Assembly (NCBI RefSeq): GCF_039523235.1
Contig: NZ_BAAAEX010000010.1
From: Castellaniella ginsengisoli
Lineage (GTDB): Bacteria; Pseudomonadota; Gammaproteobacteria; Burkholderiales; Burkholderiaceae_B
Length of the DNA stretch: 64,000 nt
Strand: one strand, 5' to 3'
Part shown: piece by piece, positions 8,422-15,896 of the stretch
Numbering within the stretch: the stretch's first letter is position 1
Layout: each line of letters starts with the position of its first letter
Position numbers and translations under genes: made by a program
The notes under the pieces: generated by a model
What the model was told of the DNA's origin: nothing
What the model saw: only the letters and a program-made list of their open reading frames with translations
Databases searched by the model: none

Positions 8422-10539
8422 TCAGAACTTGTAGCTCACCCCCGCCGTGATGCTGCGGCCGTTGCCGGGCAGGAAGGTGGGCATCGCGGTCGTTCCGGTG
8501 TTGCGGATGACGAAGGCGCTGGCATAGGTCTCATCCGTCAGGTTGTCCGCCTGCAGGTAGGCCTGCCAGTGCTTGCCCATCTGGTAGTCCACCTTGAAGC
8601 CGAGCAGGGCGTAGCTGTCTTGCTGAGTGTCCGGCGTGTTGGCATGGTTGGTTTCCGTGTCGGCCGGCATCCAGCGCACGTTCGGGCCGAAGCGCAGTCC
8701 GCCGATGCGGTAGAGCAGTTCGGCGCTCACCAGGTGGCGCGGCACGCCGGCGATGCGGTTGCCGGCGTATTCGCCGCCCTTGAAGCGGAAGTCGCTGAAG
8801 GTGTAGGCCATGCGGTAGTCGAAGGCCGCGCCCGCGCCAGGGGCGGGCAGGCTGCCGTTCAGGCCCAGTTCGATGCCCTGGTGGCGAGTGCCGCCGGTAT
8901 AGTTGGTGGTGATGCTGCCCGCTCCGGACGGGCCCGTCACGGACATCAGCTCGTCCTTCACATCGCTGTGGTAGAACGTCAGCGCCCAGTGCGGCGCGGA
9001 TGGGCCGTTGCCCAGCAGCCCTTCGCCGCCGATCTCGACGGTGTCGGCGCGCTGCAGCTTCAGTTTGCTCAGGCCGGTTTTCCCGAGCGTATCGTTGAGG
9101 GGCGAGGGCGGGCTGCCCGCGCTGATGATTTCCCAGTAGGTGGGCGCTTCGTTGCTGCGGCTCACGTTCACGAAGAATCGCTGCGTGTCGACGGGTTGCC
9201 AGACCAGGCCCAGCTTCGGGCTGACGTAGTTCCAGTCCTGATCCAGCGTATTGCCCGAGGCCCGTTCGCGCGCATCGCGGATCGCCTGGGTGAACTTGGC
9301 GTCGCCCACGACCGTCCATTGCGGGTTGACGTGCCAGGCGAAACCCAGCAGGGCGCTGCGGTTTTCCGCTTGCAGGTCATAGTGGCCAAAGTGGACCTTG
9401 CGGTCGCCGGTTTCCTTGTTGACCGTGTAGAGGTCTCGATCCATGTCGCTGCGGGACCAGTCCAGGGCCACGCGATAGTCGATGGCGCGGTACTTGCCCG
9501 CCAGTTGCCACTGCGCGCCGTAGGTCATGCCGTCGGTCACGGTGGAGATCATCGGATCCTGGAAGGTGTCGTCGATGGTCTGCGCGTAGACGCCCAAGGT
9601 GTTGTTCAGGGTTTCGGTGCCCCAATAGGTGCGATTGGCGGCGCGCAGTTGCGAAGACTTGCGGTGCGGGTGGCGCTTGCCGATATCGAGCTGGTTGAAG
9701 GGCGAGCCCACTGCGACCCCTTCGCCGTTGGTCTGGCGCGGGTCGTATTCCATCTGGGCGCGCGTCACCACGAACGGGATATCCACATCCAGGTCCACAT
9801 ACGACAGATACGTGCGGTTCTCGAAACCGTCGCCCTGGACGCCGAAGTTGCCTTGCACGCTGGTGCGGTCGGAGCCCGAGTGATGGCGGTAGCCGTCGTA
9901 CTGGTCGTGGGTGACGCTCAGGCGGCCATCCAGGTTGCCGCTGCGAAAACCCTTGGCGGCCTGGGCGCCGAAGCGCCCGAAGCTGCCGCCTTCCACGCGC
10001 AGCAGATCGCCTTCCGTGCCCGTCAGCGATTGGAAATCCAGCTCGCCGCCCAGGGTGGTGGCGGCCGGCGACAGGGCGTTGGCGCCCCGGCGCGCGCTGA
10101 TCAGGCGGGCATTGCGCGGCTCGAGAAAGCCGATCACGAACGAGCCGTCGGCCTCGTTCAGCGGCAGGCCGTCCTGCAGCAGCAGGACACCCCGGTTCAC
10201 AGGATTGCTCTGGATGCCCGAGCCGCGGATGTTCAGGCGCGGCTGGTCCAGGCCGCCGAAGAATTCCTGGACGACCAGGCCCGGCTGGTAGTCCAGGGCG
10301 TCCTTCAACGTGACCAGGCGGCTTTCCTTTTGCGGTTCGATCAGGTTGGTGCCGCCGGCCACGCCGTCCAGGCGGGCGCGTTCGGCCGTGATGCCGGGAT
10401 TCAAGGGGGTGGCCTGGGCATCGCCGCTGACGGTGATGGGATTGAGGCTCTGGACTTCCTGGGCATGGACCGGCGTCAGGCCGGCGGCGGCCAGCGTCAA
10501 GGCCAGGGCCAGGGGCGTGCGGGCGTAGGGTGCGCTCAT
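8422..10539 (-). CDS. TonB-dependent outer-membrane receptor (probable ferric-chelate uptake)
   Basis: 705 residues. A signal peptide (SAPYARTPLALALTLAAAGL... cut after VHAQ) is followed by a TonB-box-like NPITVSG. A plug domain spans ~50-165 (LNIRGSGIQSNPVNRGVLLL), and a 22-strand-type barrel ends in the outer-membrane signature GVSYKF. It resembles FecA/ferrichrome-type receptors in plug motifs, but the ligand cannot be read. It follows the ABC transporter genes on the same strand after 54 bp. A Fur-box-like site precedes that operon, which supports iron-chelate uptake. Confidence 0.88.
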   Translation of the reverse strand: MSAPYARTPLALALTLAAAGLTPVHAQEVQSLNPITVSGDAQATPLNPGITAERARLDGVAGGTNLIEPQKESRLVTLKDALDYQPGLVVQEFFGGLDQPRLNIRGSGIQSNPVNRGVLLLQDGLPLNEADGSFVIGFLEPRNARLISARRGANALSPAATTLGGELDFQSLTGTEGDLLRVEGGSFGRFGAQAAKGFRSGNLDGRLSVTHDQYDGYRHHSGSDRTSVQGNFGVQGDGFENRTYLSYVDLDVDIPFVVTRAQMEYDPRQTNGEGVAVGSPFNQLDIGKRHPHRKSSQLRAANRTYWGTETLNNTLGVYAQTIDDTFQDPMISTVTDGMTYGAQWQLAGKYRAIDYRVALDWSRSDMDRDLYTVNKETGDRKVHFGHYDLQAENRSALLGFAWHVNPQWTVVGDAKFTQAIRDARERASGNTLDQDWNYVSPKLGLVWQPVDTQRFFVNVSRSNEAPTYWEIISAGSPPSPLNDTLGKTGLSKLKLQRADTVEIGGEGLLGNGPSAPHWALTFYHSDVKDELMSVTGPSGAGSITTNYTGGTRHQGIELGLNGSLPAPGAGAAFDYRMAYTFSDFRFKGGEYAGNRIAGVPRHLVSAELLYRIGGLRFGPNVRWMPADTETNHANTPDTQQDSYALLGFKVDYQMGKHWQAYLQADNLTDETYASAFVIRNTGTTAMPTFLPGNGRSITAGVSYKF

Positions 10540-10593
10540 TTTCGGGGAATCCTCGGTCGAAGGAAAAGTGAAGGAGAGAGTGGAAAAATGCCG

Positions 10594-11265
10594 CTAGCAG
10601 CCGGAGGCGGGCGGCGCGTCGTGGTCGGGCGCGCCTGGCCGGCCAAAGGGCGCGGGCTGCTCCGCGATGCGGCCATCGGCCACCCGCCAGATGCGGTCCA
10701 CCAGGCCGGCGAGTTCCCAAGGCTGGTGGCTGATGCAGATCAGGGCGGCGCCGGTGGCGCGTGCTTGTTCGGCGCAGAGCCGTCCCAGATCGGCCCGCAG
10801 GGCGGGGTCCAGCGCGCTGAAAGGTTCGTCGAGCAGCAACAGGTCGGGCTCCAGCGCCAGGGCGCGGGCCAGGGCGGCGCGTTGGGCCATGCCGCCGGAC
10901 AGTTCGCTGGGCCAGGCTTGCGCCGAGTCGGCCAGCCCCACGCGGCCCAGCCAGCGGTCCCGCCGCGCGGCGATCTCGCCGGCGGCGACGCCGCCCGCGC
11001 GCAGGGCAATGTCCAGGTTGTCGGCCACGTTGCGCCAGGGCAGCAGGCGGGGCTCCTGGAAGACGAGGCGGGTGCATTGGAAGGTATTGCGGCAGGTTCC
11101 GCCGTCCGGCTTCAACAGGCCGGCCGCCACGCGCAGCAGGCTGCTCTTGCCTGCGCCGCTGGGGCCGATCACGCCGATGCGTTCGCCGGGGCGGACCTCC
11201 AGGCGGATGTCGTCGAATACGGTGCGCGGCCCGAAAGCCAGGCTCAGGTTGCGCATCTCAAGCAT
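10594..11265 (-). CDS. ABC transporter ATP-binding protein (NitT/TauT type)
   Basis: A 223-residue nucleotide-binding subunit with Walker A GPSGAGKSS, signature LSGGMAQRAALARAL and Walker B LLLLDEPFSALD. It overlaps the permease gene by 8 bp, so it energises the same importer. The usual Q-loop segment is present (LVFQEPRLLPW), as in SsuB/TauB proteins. The substrate is unknown; genomic context (TonB receptor, Fur-like box) suggests an iron or metal chelate rather than a sulfonate. Confidence 0.88.
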   Translation of the reverse strand: MLEMRNLSLAFGPRTVFDDIRLEVRPGERIGVIGPSGAGKSSLLRVAAGLLKPDGGTCRNTFQCTRLVFQEPRLLPWRNVADNLDIALRAGGVAAGEIAARRDRWLGRVGLADSAQAWPSELSGGMAQRAALARALALEPDLLLLDEPFSALDPALRADLGRLCAEQARATGAALICISHQPWELAGLVDRIWRVADGRIAEQPAPFGRPGAPDHDAPPASGC

Positions 11266-12043
11266 GGCTGGGCTCCTGCCAGCGGGTCAGGCGGCGCTGG
11301 AGCGGTTGCAACAGCAGGAATTCCAGCAGCGCCACCAGCCCCAGGATCAGCAGCACCCAGGCGTAGAGCCGGCCGCTGTCGAAGGTGCTGCGCGCATTGG
11401 CCAGCGCGTAGCCCACGCCGCTTTCGGCGCCCAGGACTTCGGCCATGACCACCAGCCGTACGCCGCCGCAGGCGGCGATCAGCAGCGCGGCGGTCAAGGG
11501 CGCCGCCAGCGCGGGCAGGTAGATGTGGCGCAGCCGTGTCCAGGCGCCGAAGCGGTAGACGTGGCCCATTTCCAGCAGGCCGGCGTCGATCATGCGCATG
11601 CCCTTGACCGTGTTGACATACATGCCGGGCGCCATCATCAGGATGGTGATGAAGATCACCATGCCCGAACCCAGACCGAACCAGAGCATCGCCAGCACCA
11701 CCACGACCACGGGCGGGATGGCCATCAGCAGCCAGCGCAGGGGTTCCAGCAAGCCGCGCAGGCGCGCGTCGTGGCCGGCCAGCACGCCCAGGACGAAGCC
11801 GATGCTGCAGCCCACGCTGACGCCGAGCGCGATGCGCGCCAGGCTGTCCCGGCTGTGCGACCAGAAGCCCGGATCGCCGGCCAGAGAGCCGATCGTGCGC
11901 ACGGCCTCCAGCGGCGTCGCCATCAGCATGGGCCCCATGAGGCGGGCGGCAAGCTCCCAGCCGCCGAAGATCAGGACCACGCCCAGCGTGGACCAGAGCC
12001 TGGAGGTGCGCTTGAGGCGGTCCGGCGCGGTCATCCGGTTCAT
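11258..12043 (-). CDS. ABC transporter permease (NitT/TauT type)
   Basis: A 261-residue integral membrane subunit with about six hydrophobic helices (VLIFGGWELAARL, IGFVLGVLAG, VVVVVLAMLWFGLG and others). Its EAA-type loop lies around GMRMIDAGLLEMGHVYRFG. I place the start at ATG 12043, which overlaps the stop of the binding-protein gene in an ATGA arrangement. The frame is open further upstream only as a shadow of that gene. It belongs to the importer with the adjacent ATPase and binding protein. Confidence 0.87.
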   Translation of the reverse strand: MNRMTAPDRLKRTSRLWSTLGVVLIFGGWELAARLMGPMLMATPLEAVRTIGSLAGDPGFWSHSRDSLARIALGVSVGCSIGFVLGVLAGHDARLRGLLEPLRWLLMAIPPVVVVVLAMLWFGLGSGMVIFITILMMAPGMYVNTVKGMRMIDAGLLEMGHVYRFGAWTRLRHIYLPALAAPLTAALLIAACGGVRLVVMAEVLGAESGVGYALANARSTFDSGRLYAWVLLILGLVALLEFLLLQPLQRRLTRWQEPSHA

Positions 12044-13035
12044 GGTCCGTAGAATCCGGTATCGGGCAGGCGGGCGCCCACGGCTTCGGGGTTGTGTTGC
12101 AGGATCAGGCCGTAGAGGGCTTCCAGGTCGGGCCGCACGGCCCGGGCTTCGCGGCTTTCCAGGCGGGTGACCCGGATCGACGCCTCGATGGCCTCGACCG
12201 GCAGGAAGTCCAGGTGCTTGTGCACCAGGCGGGCGCAAGCGGCGGGCTCGGCCTTGCACCAGCGCGCCGAATGGTCATAGGCGCGCACGAAGGCCGCGCC
12301 CAGCGCGCGGTCGTCGGCCACGCCGGTATTGGCCATGATGCCGGCCTGGGGCAGATCGGGATGGCCGGGGAACGTCTCGCGCCAGGCGGTCTCCAGGCTC
12401 TGCACGCGGTGCAGCGCGGCGCCGCCCTGACGCGCGTTCTGTGCCAGCAGGAGCGAAACGGAAGGCTCGGGCAACAGGGCGCTGGAGGCTTCGCCGGTCA
12501 GCAGCAGGGCGATGGCGTCCTGGGCGTCGCGCGCATAGCGGAGGGCCGGTGCGCGTTCGCCGCTCAGGCCTTGCGCATCCAGCAGGCGTTCGAGCAGCAG
12601 GGCGGGCAGGTCGCGCTGGAAGGTCGTCAGCAGCGGCTTGCCGGCCAGGTCGCCCACCGTGCGCACGTCCGGATCGGCGCTGATGAACCACAACAGGCCC
12701 CAGACCGAGACGTTCAGCAGGCGCACGGGCATGCCGCGGTTGGCCATGATGGCGGGCAGATTCACAGGCGTGGCGCTGAAATCGACTTCCTGCTTGGCGA
12801 GCAGCACGCGCAACTGGTCGGGGCTCTTCCAGTGGCGGAACTGAACGGTGCCGGCCCACTCCGCCAGGGCGCCGGTCTCGACCATGTGGATCAGCGGGAA
12901 GCTGACGGCGGCCGTGGGGCCGGCCAGGATCAGGCGTTCACGCGGGGCGGCCGACACGGACAGGCCTGCGCCCAACAGGGCGCAGAGCAGGCCGAGCCGG
13001 GCCAGGCGGTATGATGCACGAAGGGATTCCCACAT
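12040..13035 (-). CDS. Periplasmic substrate-binding protein of a NitT/TauT-type ABC transporter
   Basis: 331 residues. An N-terminal signal peptide (LARLGLLCALLGAGLSVSA) is followed by an NMT1/NitT-like binding fold with LAGPTAAVSFPLIHMVETG and VGDLAGKPL segments. It is the first gene of the leftward unit binding protein-permease-ATPase-TonB receptor. The Fur-box-like site at 13043-13057 begins 8 bp upstream of its start codon. That placement would let Fur block transcription in iron-replete cells. The ligand is unknown. Confidence 0.85.
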   Translation of the reverse strand: MWESLRASYRLARLGLLCALLGAGLSVSAAPRERLILAGPTAAVSFPLIHMVETGALAEWAGTVQFRHWKSPDQLRVLLAKQEVDFSATPVNLPAIMANRGMPVRLLNVSVWGLLWFISADPDVRTVGDLAGKPLLTTFQRDLPALLLERLLDAQGLSGERAPALRYARDAQDAIALLLTGEASSALLPEPSVSLLLAQNARQGGAALHRVQSLETAWRETFPGHPDLPQAGIMANTGVADDRALGAAFVRAYDHSARWCKAEPAACARLVHKHLDFLPVEAIEASIRVTRLESREARAVRPDLEALYGLILQHNPEAVGARLPDTGFYGP

Positions 13036-13042
13036 GACTGAA

Positions 13043-13057
13043 TGCGAATTATTATCA
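13043..13057. promoter_or_regulatory. Fur-box-like operator
   Basis: TGCGAATTATTATCA matches the 7-1-7 Fur consensus TGATAATnATTATCA at 12 of 14 positions. It lies in the short gap between the divergent binding-protein gene (start 13035) and the Crp-type regulator gene (start 13088). It could therefore control both. The match was made by eye; binding is inferred. Confidence 0.6.
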
Positions 13058-13087
13058 ATCGCGTATAGTCACATCCTGAGACACTGA

Positions 13088-13798
13088 ATGACAATGACAA
13101 AAGTCAATTCCGCCGCAGATTCTCCCGACCGGGTGCTGGGGCATCCGCTGTTTCGCGACGCGCCGCCGGAAGTGGCGCGCCTGCTGTTGCGCGACGCCGC
13201 CGTTCTGCATGTCGAGGACGGGGACGTCCTGTTTCGCGAAGGCGAGGACGCCATCGAATACCTGTACGTCCTGAGCGGCGGCATCGAGGTGCTGCGCCAC
13301 ACCCAGGACGGGCAGGAGCGTGTCTTCCACATCTTCCGCTCCGGGCAGTTGCTGGCCGAGACCGCCATGTTCATGACCCATGGCCGCTATCCGATGAATG
13401 CCCGGGCGCGCGGCGATGCGATCACGCTGTGCCTGAAACGGTCCGGCCTGCAGGCGGCCTGCCGTGCCTGGCCGGACCTGTCCATGCGGCTGCTGGCGCG
13501 CTTGAGCGACCGGGTCTATCAGCGGGTGAACGAGGTCGAGTGGTTCAGCGACAGCACCGCCGCGCAGCGCCTGGCCGACTACCTGCTGAGGCTGCGGCCT
13601 GGGCAAGACGCATCCGTGCGTCTGCCCCTGACGCAGCGCCAGCTCGCCGCGCACCTGGGCGTGCGCGCGGAAACACTGAGCCGGCTGCTGGCCGACTGGG
13701 TGGCGCAGGGCCGCATCACCGGCGCGCGCCGGGATTGGACCCTGCACGATCTGGCCTTCCTCGACGATCTGGCGCAACCGGTCCGGCGCAGCTTCTGA
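13088..13798 (+). CDS. Crp/Fnr-family transcriptional regulator
   Basis: 236 residues. A cyclic-nucleotide-binding-like beta-roll (residues ~20-140, GDVLFREGEDAIEYLYVLSG) is followed by a dimer helix and an HTH_Crp domain (LTQRQLAAHLGVRAETLSRLL). No N-terminal cysteine cluster is seen, so it is not a classical oxygen-sensing FNR. The cAMP-contact residues are not obviously conserved either. It is divergent from the iron-type import operon across a Fur-like box and may regulate it. The signal sensed is unknown. Confidence 0.85.
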   Translation: MTMTKVNSAADSPDRVLGHPLFRDAPPEVARLLLRDAAVLHVEDGDVLFREGEDAIEYLYVLSGGIEVLRHTQDGQERVFHIFRSGQLLAETAMFMTHGRYPMNARARGDAITLCLKRSGLQAACRAWPDLSMRLLARLSDRVYQRVNEVEWFSDSTAAQRLADYLLRLRPGQDASVRLPLTQRQLAAHLGVRAETLSRLLADWVAQGRITGARRDWTLHDLAFLDDLAQPVRRSF

Positions 13799-13917
13799 GC
13801 CCCGGGGCTCGCCGGGCAAGACCAATACCCGCGCCGGGTGTGCGCGTGTCCGGCCGGATCGCGTGAAGTCGCCTTAAACTGGAAGATTGCGTACCGACTT
13901 CCCGAAAGGATCCCGCC

Positions 13918-15630
13918 ATGGCCAAACCGCTGCGTTCCTCGAACATCACCCAGGGCGTCGCCCGGGCGCCGAATCGCTCGATGTATTACGCGCTCGGCTA
14001 TACCGAGTCCGACTTCGACAAGCCCATGATCGGCATCGCCAATGGCCAGAGCACCATCACGCCCTGCAACAGCGGCCTGCAGCCCCTGGCCGACGCGGCG
14101 GCGGCCGCCGTCAAGGAAGCCGGCGGCAATCCCCAGATGTTCGGCACGCCGACGATCTCCGACGGCATGGCCATGGGCACCGAAGGCATGAAATATTCCC
14201 TGGTGTCCCGCGAGGTCATCGCCGATTGTGTCGAGACCTGCGTCCAGGGCCAATGGATGGACGGCGTGCTGGTGATCGGCGGCTGCGACAAGAACATGCC
14301 GGGAGGCATGATGGGCATGCTGCGCGCCAACGTGCCTTCGATCTATGTCTACGGCGGCACCATCCTGCCGGGCAGCTATTGCGGCCAGGACCTGAACATC
14401 GTCAGCGTCTTCGAGGCCGTGGGCGAGCATGCGGCCGGCCGCATGTCCGAGGCCGACCTGCGCAACATCGAGACCCATGCCATCCCCTGCAGCGGATCCT
14501 GTGGCGGCATGTACACGGCCAACACCATGAGCTCGGCCTTCGAGGCCCTGGGCATGAGTCTGCCGTATTCCTCCACCATGGCCAACGTGCACCAGGAAAA
14601 GACCGATTCCGCCGCCGAGTCGGCCCGCGCGCTGCTCAAGGCCGTGGCGCTCGATCTGAAACCGCGCGACATCGTCACGCGCAAATCCATCGAAAATGCC
14701 GTGGCGGTGGTGATGGCCACCGGGGGGTCGACCAACGCCGTGTTGCACATCCTGGCGATCGCGCACGCCGCCGAGGTCGAATGGACCATCGACGATTTCG
14801 AACGCGTGCGCCGCCGCGTGCCAGTCATCTGCGATCTCAAGCCCAGCGGCAAATACCTGGTGGTCGATTTCCACCGGGCGGGCGGCGTGCCCCAGGTCAT
14901 GAAGCTGCTGTTGAATGCGGGCCTGCTGCATGGCGATTGCATCACCATCACGGGCAGGACCATGGCCGAGACCTTGGCCGATGTGCCCGATGTGCCGCGC
15001 GCAGACCAGGATGTCATCCGCACGCTGGACAAGGCGCTGTACGCGCAGGGCCATCTGGCCATCCTGAAAGGCAACCTGGCCGAGCGGGGCGCCGTGGCCA
15101 AGATCACCGGCCTGAAGAATCCGGCCATCACCGGGCCGGCGCGGGTGTTCAACGACGAACAGTCCGCCATGGATGCCATCCTGGCGGGCAAGATCCATGC
15201 GGGCGACGTCCTGATCCTGCGCTACCTGGGGCCCAAGGGCGGGCCGGGCATGCCCGAGATGCTGGCGCCCACCAGCGCCTTGGTGGGCGAGGGTCTGGGC
15301 GATTCCGTCGGCCTGATCACCGACGGCCGCTTTTCCGGGGGAACCTGGGGGATGGTGGTGGGCCATGTGGCGCCGGAGGCGGCCGTGGGCGGCACGATCG
15401 CCCTGGTCGAAGAGGGCGATTCCATCACCATCGACGCCCACCGGCAGTTGCTGCAGGTGAATGTATCCGAAGAAGTCCTGGCCGCGCGGCGCGCTTCCTG
15501 GACGCCGCCTGCGCCGCGCTACACGCGCGGGGTTCAGGCCAAGTTCGCCTTCAACTGCTCCGACGCCAGTACCGGCGCGGTGCTGGACCGCTTTGAAGAC
15601 AGGGCGGCCGGGGATTCCCGGAAGGGATGA
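13918..15630 (+). CDS. ilvD: Dihydroxy-acid dehydratase (short, canonical type)
   Basis: A 570-residue IlvD/Edd-family dehydratase. GGCDKNMPGG and CSGSCGGMYTANTMSSA supply the Fe-S cysteines, and GLITDGRFSGGTWG is the C-terminal signature. The length and motif variants match the ~560-residue IlvD found in most bacteria, unlike the 618-residue paralogue at 6480. The two copies are distant in sequence, so this is coexistence of two subfamilies and not a recent duplication. One may prefer sugar-acid substrates. Confidence 0.9.
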   Translation: MAKPLRSSNITQGVARAPNRSMYYALGYTESDFDKPMIGIANGQSTITPCNSGLQPLADAAAAAVKEAGGNPQMFGTPTISDGMAMGTEGMKYSLVSREVIADCVETCVQGQWMDGVLVIGGCDKNMPGGMMGMLRANVPSIYVYGGTILPGSYCGQDLNIVSVFEAVGEHAAGRMSEADLRNIETHAIPCSGSCGGMYTANTMSSAFEALGMSLPYSSTMANVHQEKTDSAAESARALLKAVALDLKPRDIVTRKSIENAVAVVMATGGSTNAVLHILAIAHAAEVEWTIDDFERVRRRVPVICDLKPSGKYLVVDFHRAGGVPQVMKLLLNAGLLHGDCITITGRTMAETLADVPDVPRADQDVIRTLDKALYAQGHLAILKGNLAERGAVAKITGLKNPAITGPARVFNDEQSAMDAILAGKIHAGDVLILRYLGPKGGPGMPEMLAPTSALVGEGLGDSVGLITDGRFSGGTWGMVVGHVAPEAAVGGTIALVEEGDSITIDAHRQLLQVNVSEEVLAARRASWTPPAPRYTRGVQAKFAFNCSDASTGAVLDRFEDRAAGDSRKG

Positions 15631-15683
15631 GCCCGCGGCGGGGCGCCCGGGGCGTTCCGGCCGCGGGCCCGCATCCCGGGCAA

Positions 15684-15712
15684 GGAACCATCCCGCGCTT
15701 CCGGTGACTCAT
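15684..15712 (+). promoter_or_regulatory. Predicted BtrS-type promoter of the patatin-like effector gene
   Basis: GGAAC at 15684-15688, 17-nt spacer, GACTCAT at 15706-15712. The same element and spacing precede bopN, bsp22, bspR and the btrU operon in this window. It places transcription start near 15720, upstream of a 38-codon leader ORF and the phospholipase gene. Recognition by BtrS is inferred from shared position and sequence. Confidence 0.6.
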
Positions 15713-15762
15713 GTAAAAAGCAGGCGCTGCACTGCTGCACATAAAAAATAAAAGGAGCGCAC

Positions 15763-15879
15763 ATGAGTCGGAGGTCATCGCCGGCCGCAGCCGGAGCCAT
15801 GGATGCTGGAAGGCCTCTCATGAGGAGGAGAGGCGCCGGCCTTGCCGGTCGAACCATGGGCCTTGCCTATCGATCTTGA
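15763..15879 (+). CDS. Possible 38-residue leader peptide upstream of the phospholipase gene
   Basis: An ATG with AAAGGAG six bases upstream opens a 38-codon frame rich in Arg, Ala and Gly. The frame stops 17 bp before the phospholipase ATG. It lies inside the predicted transcript from the promoter at 15684. It could be a coupled leader or a small secreted or chaperone-like peptide, but it is far shorter than any known type III chaperone. It has no recognisable domain and may be chance. Confidence 0.25.
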   Translation: MSRRSSPAAAGAMDAGRPLMRRRGAGLAGRTMGLAYRS

Positions 15880-15896
15880 GGGATGGGAGGGCCGCC

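Noticed and set aside
8392..11448. A 1018-codon plus-strand frame across the TonB receptor and ABC genes
   Set aside because: Antisense shadow of clearly conserved genes, typical of high-GC DNA.
15631..15668. Inverted repeat GCCCGCGG/CCGCGGGC after ilvD2
   Set aside because: 22-nt loop and no T-tract; too weak to call a terminator.
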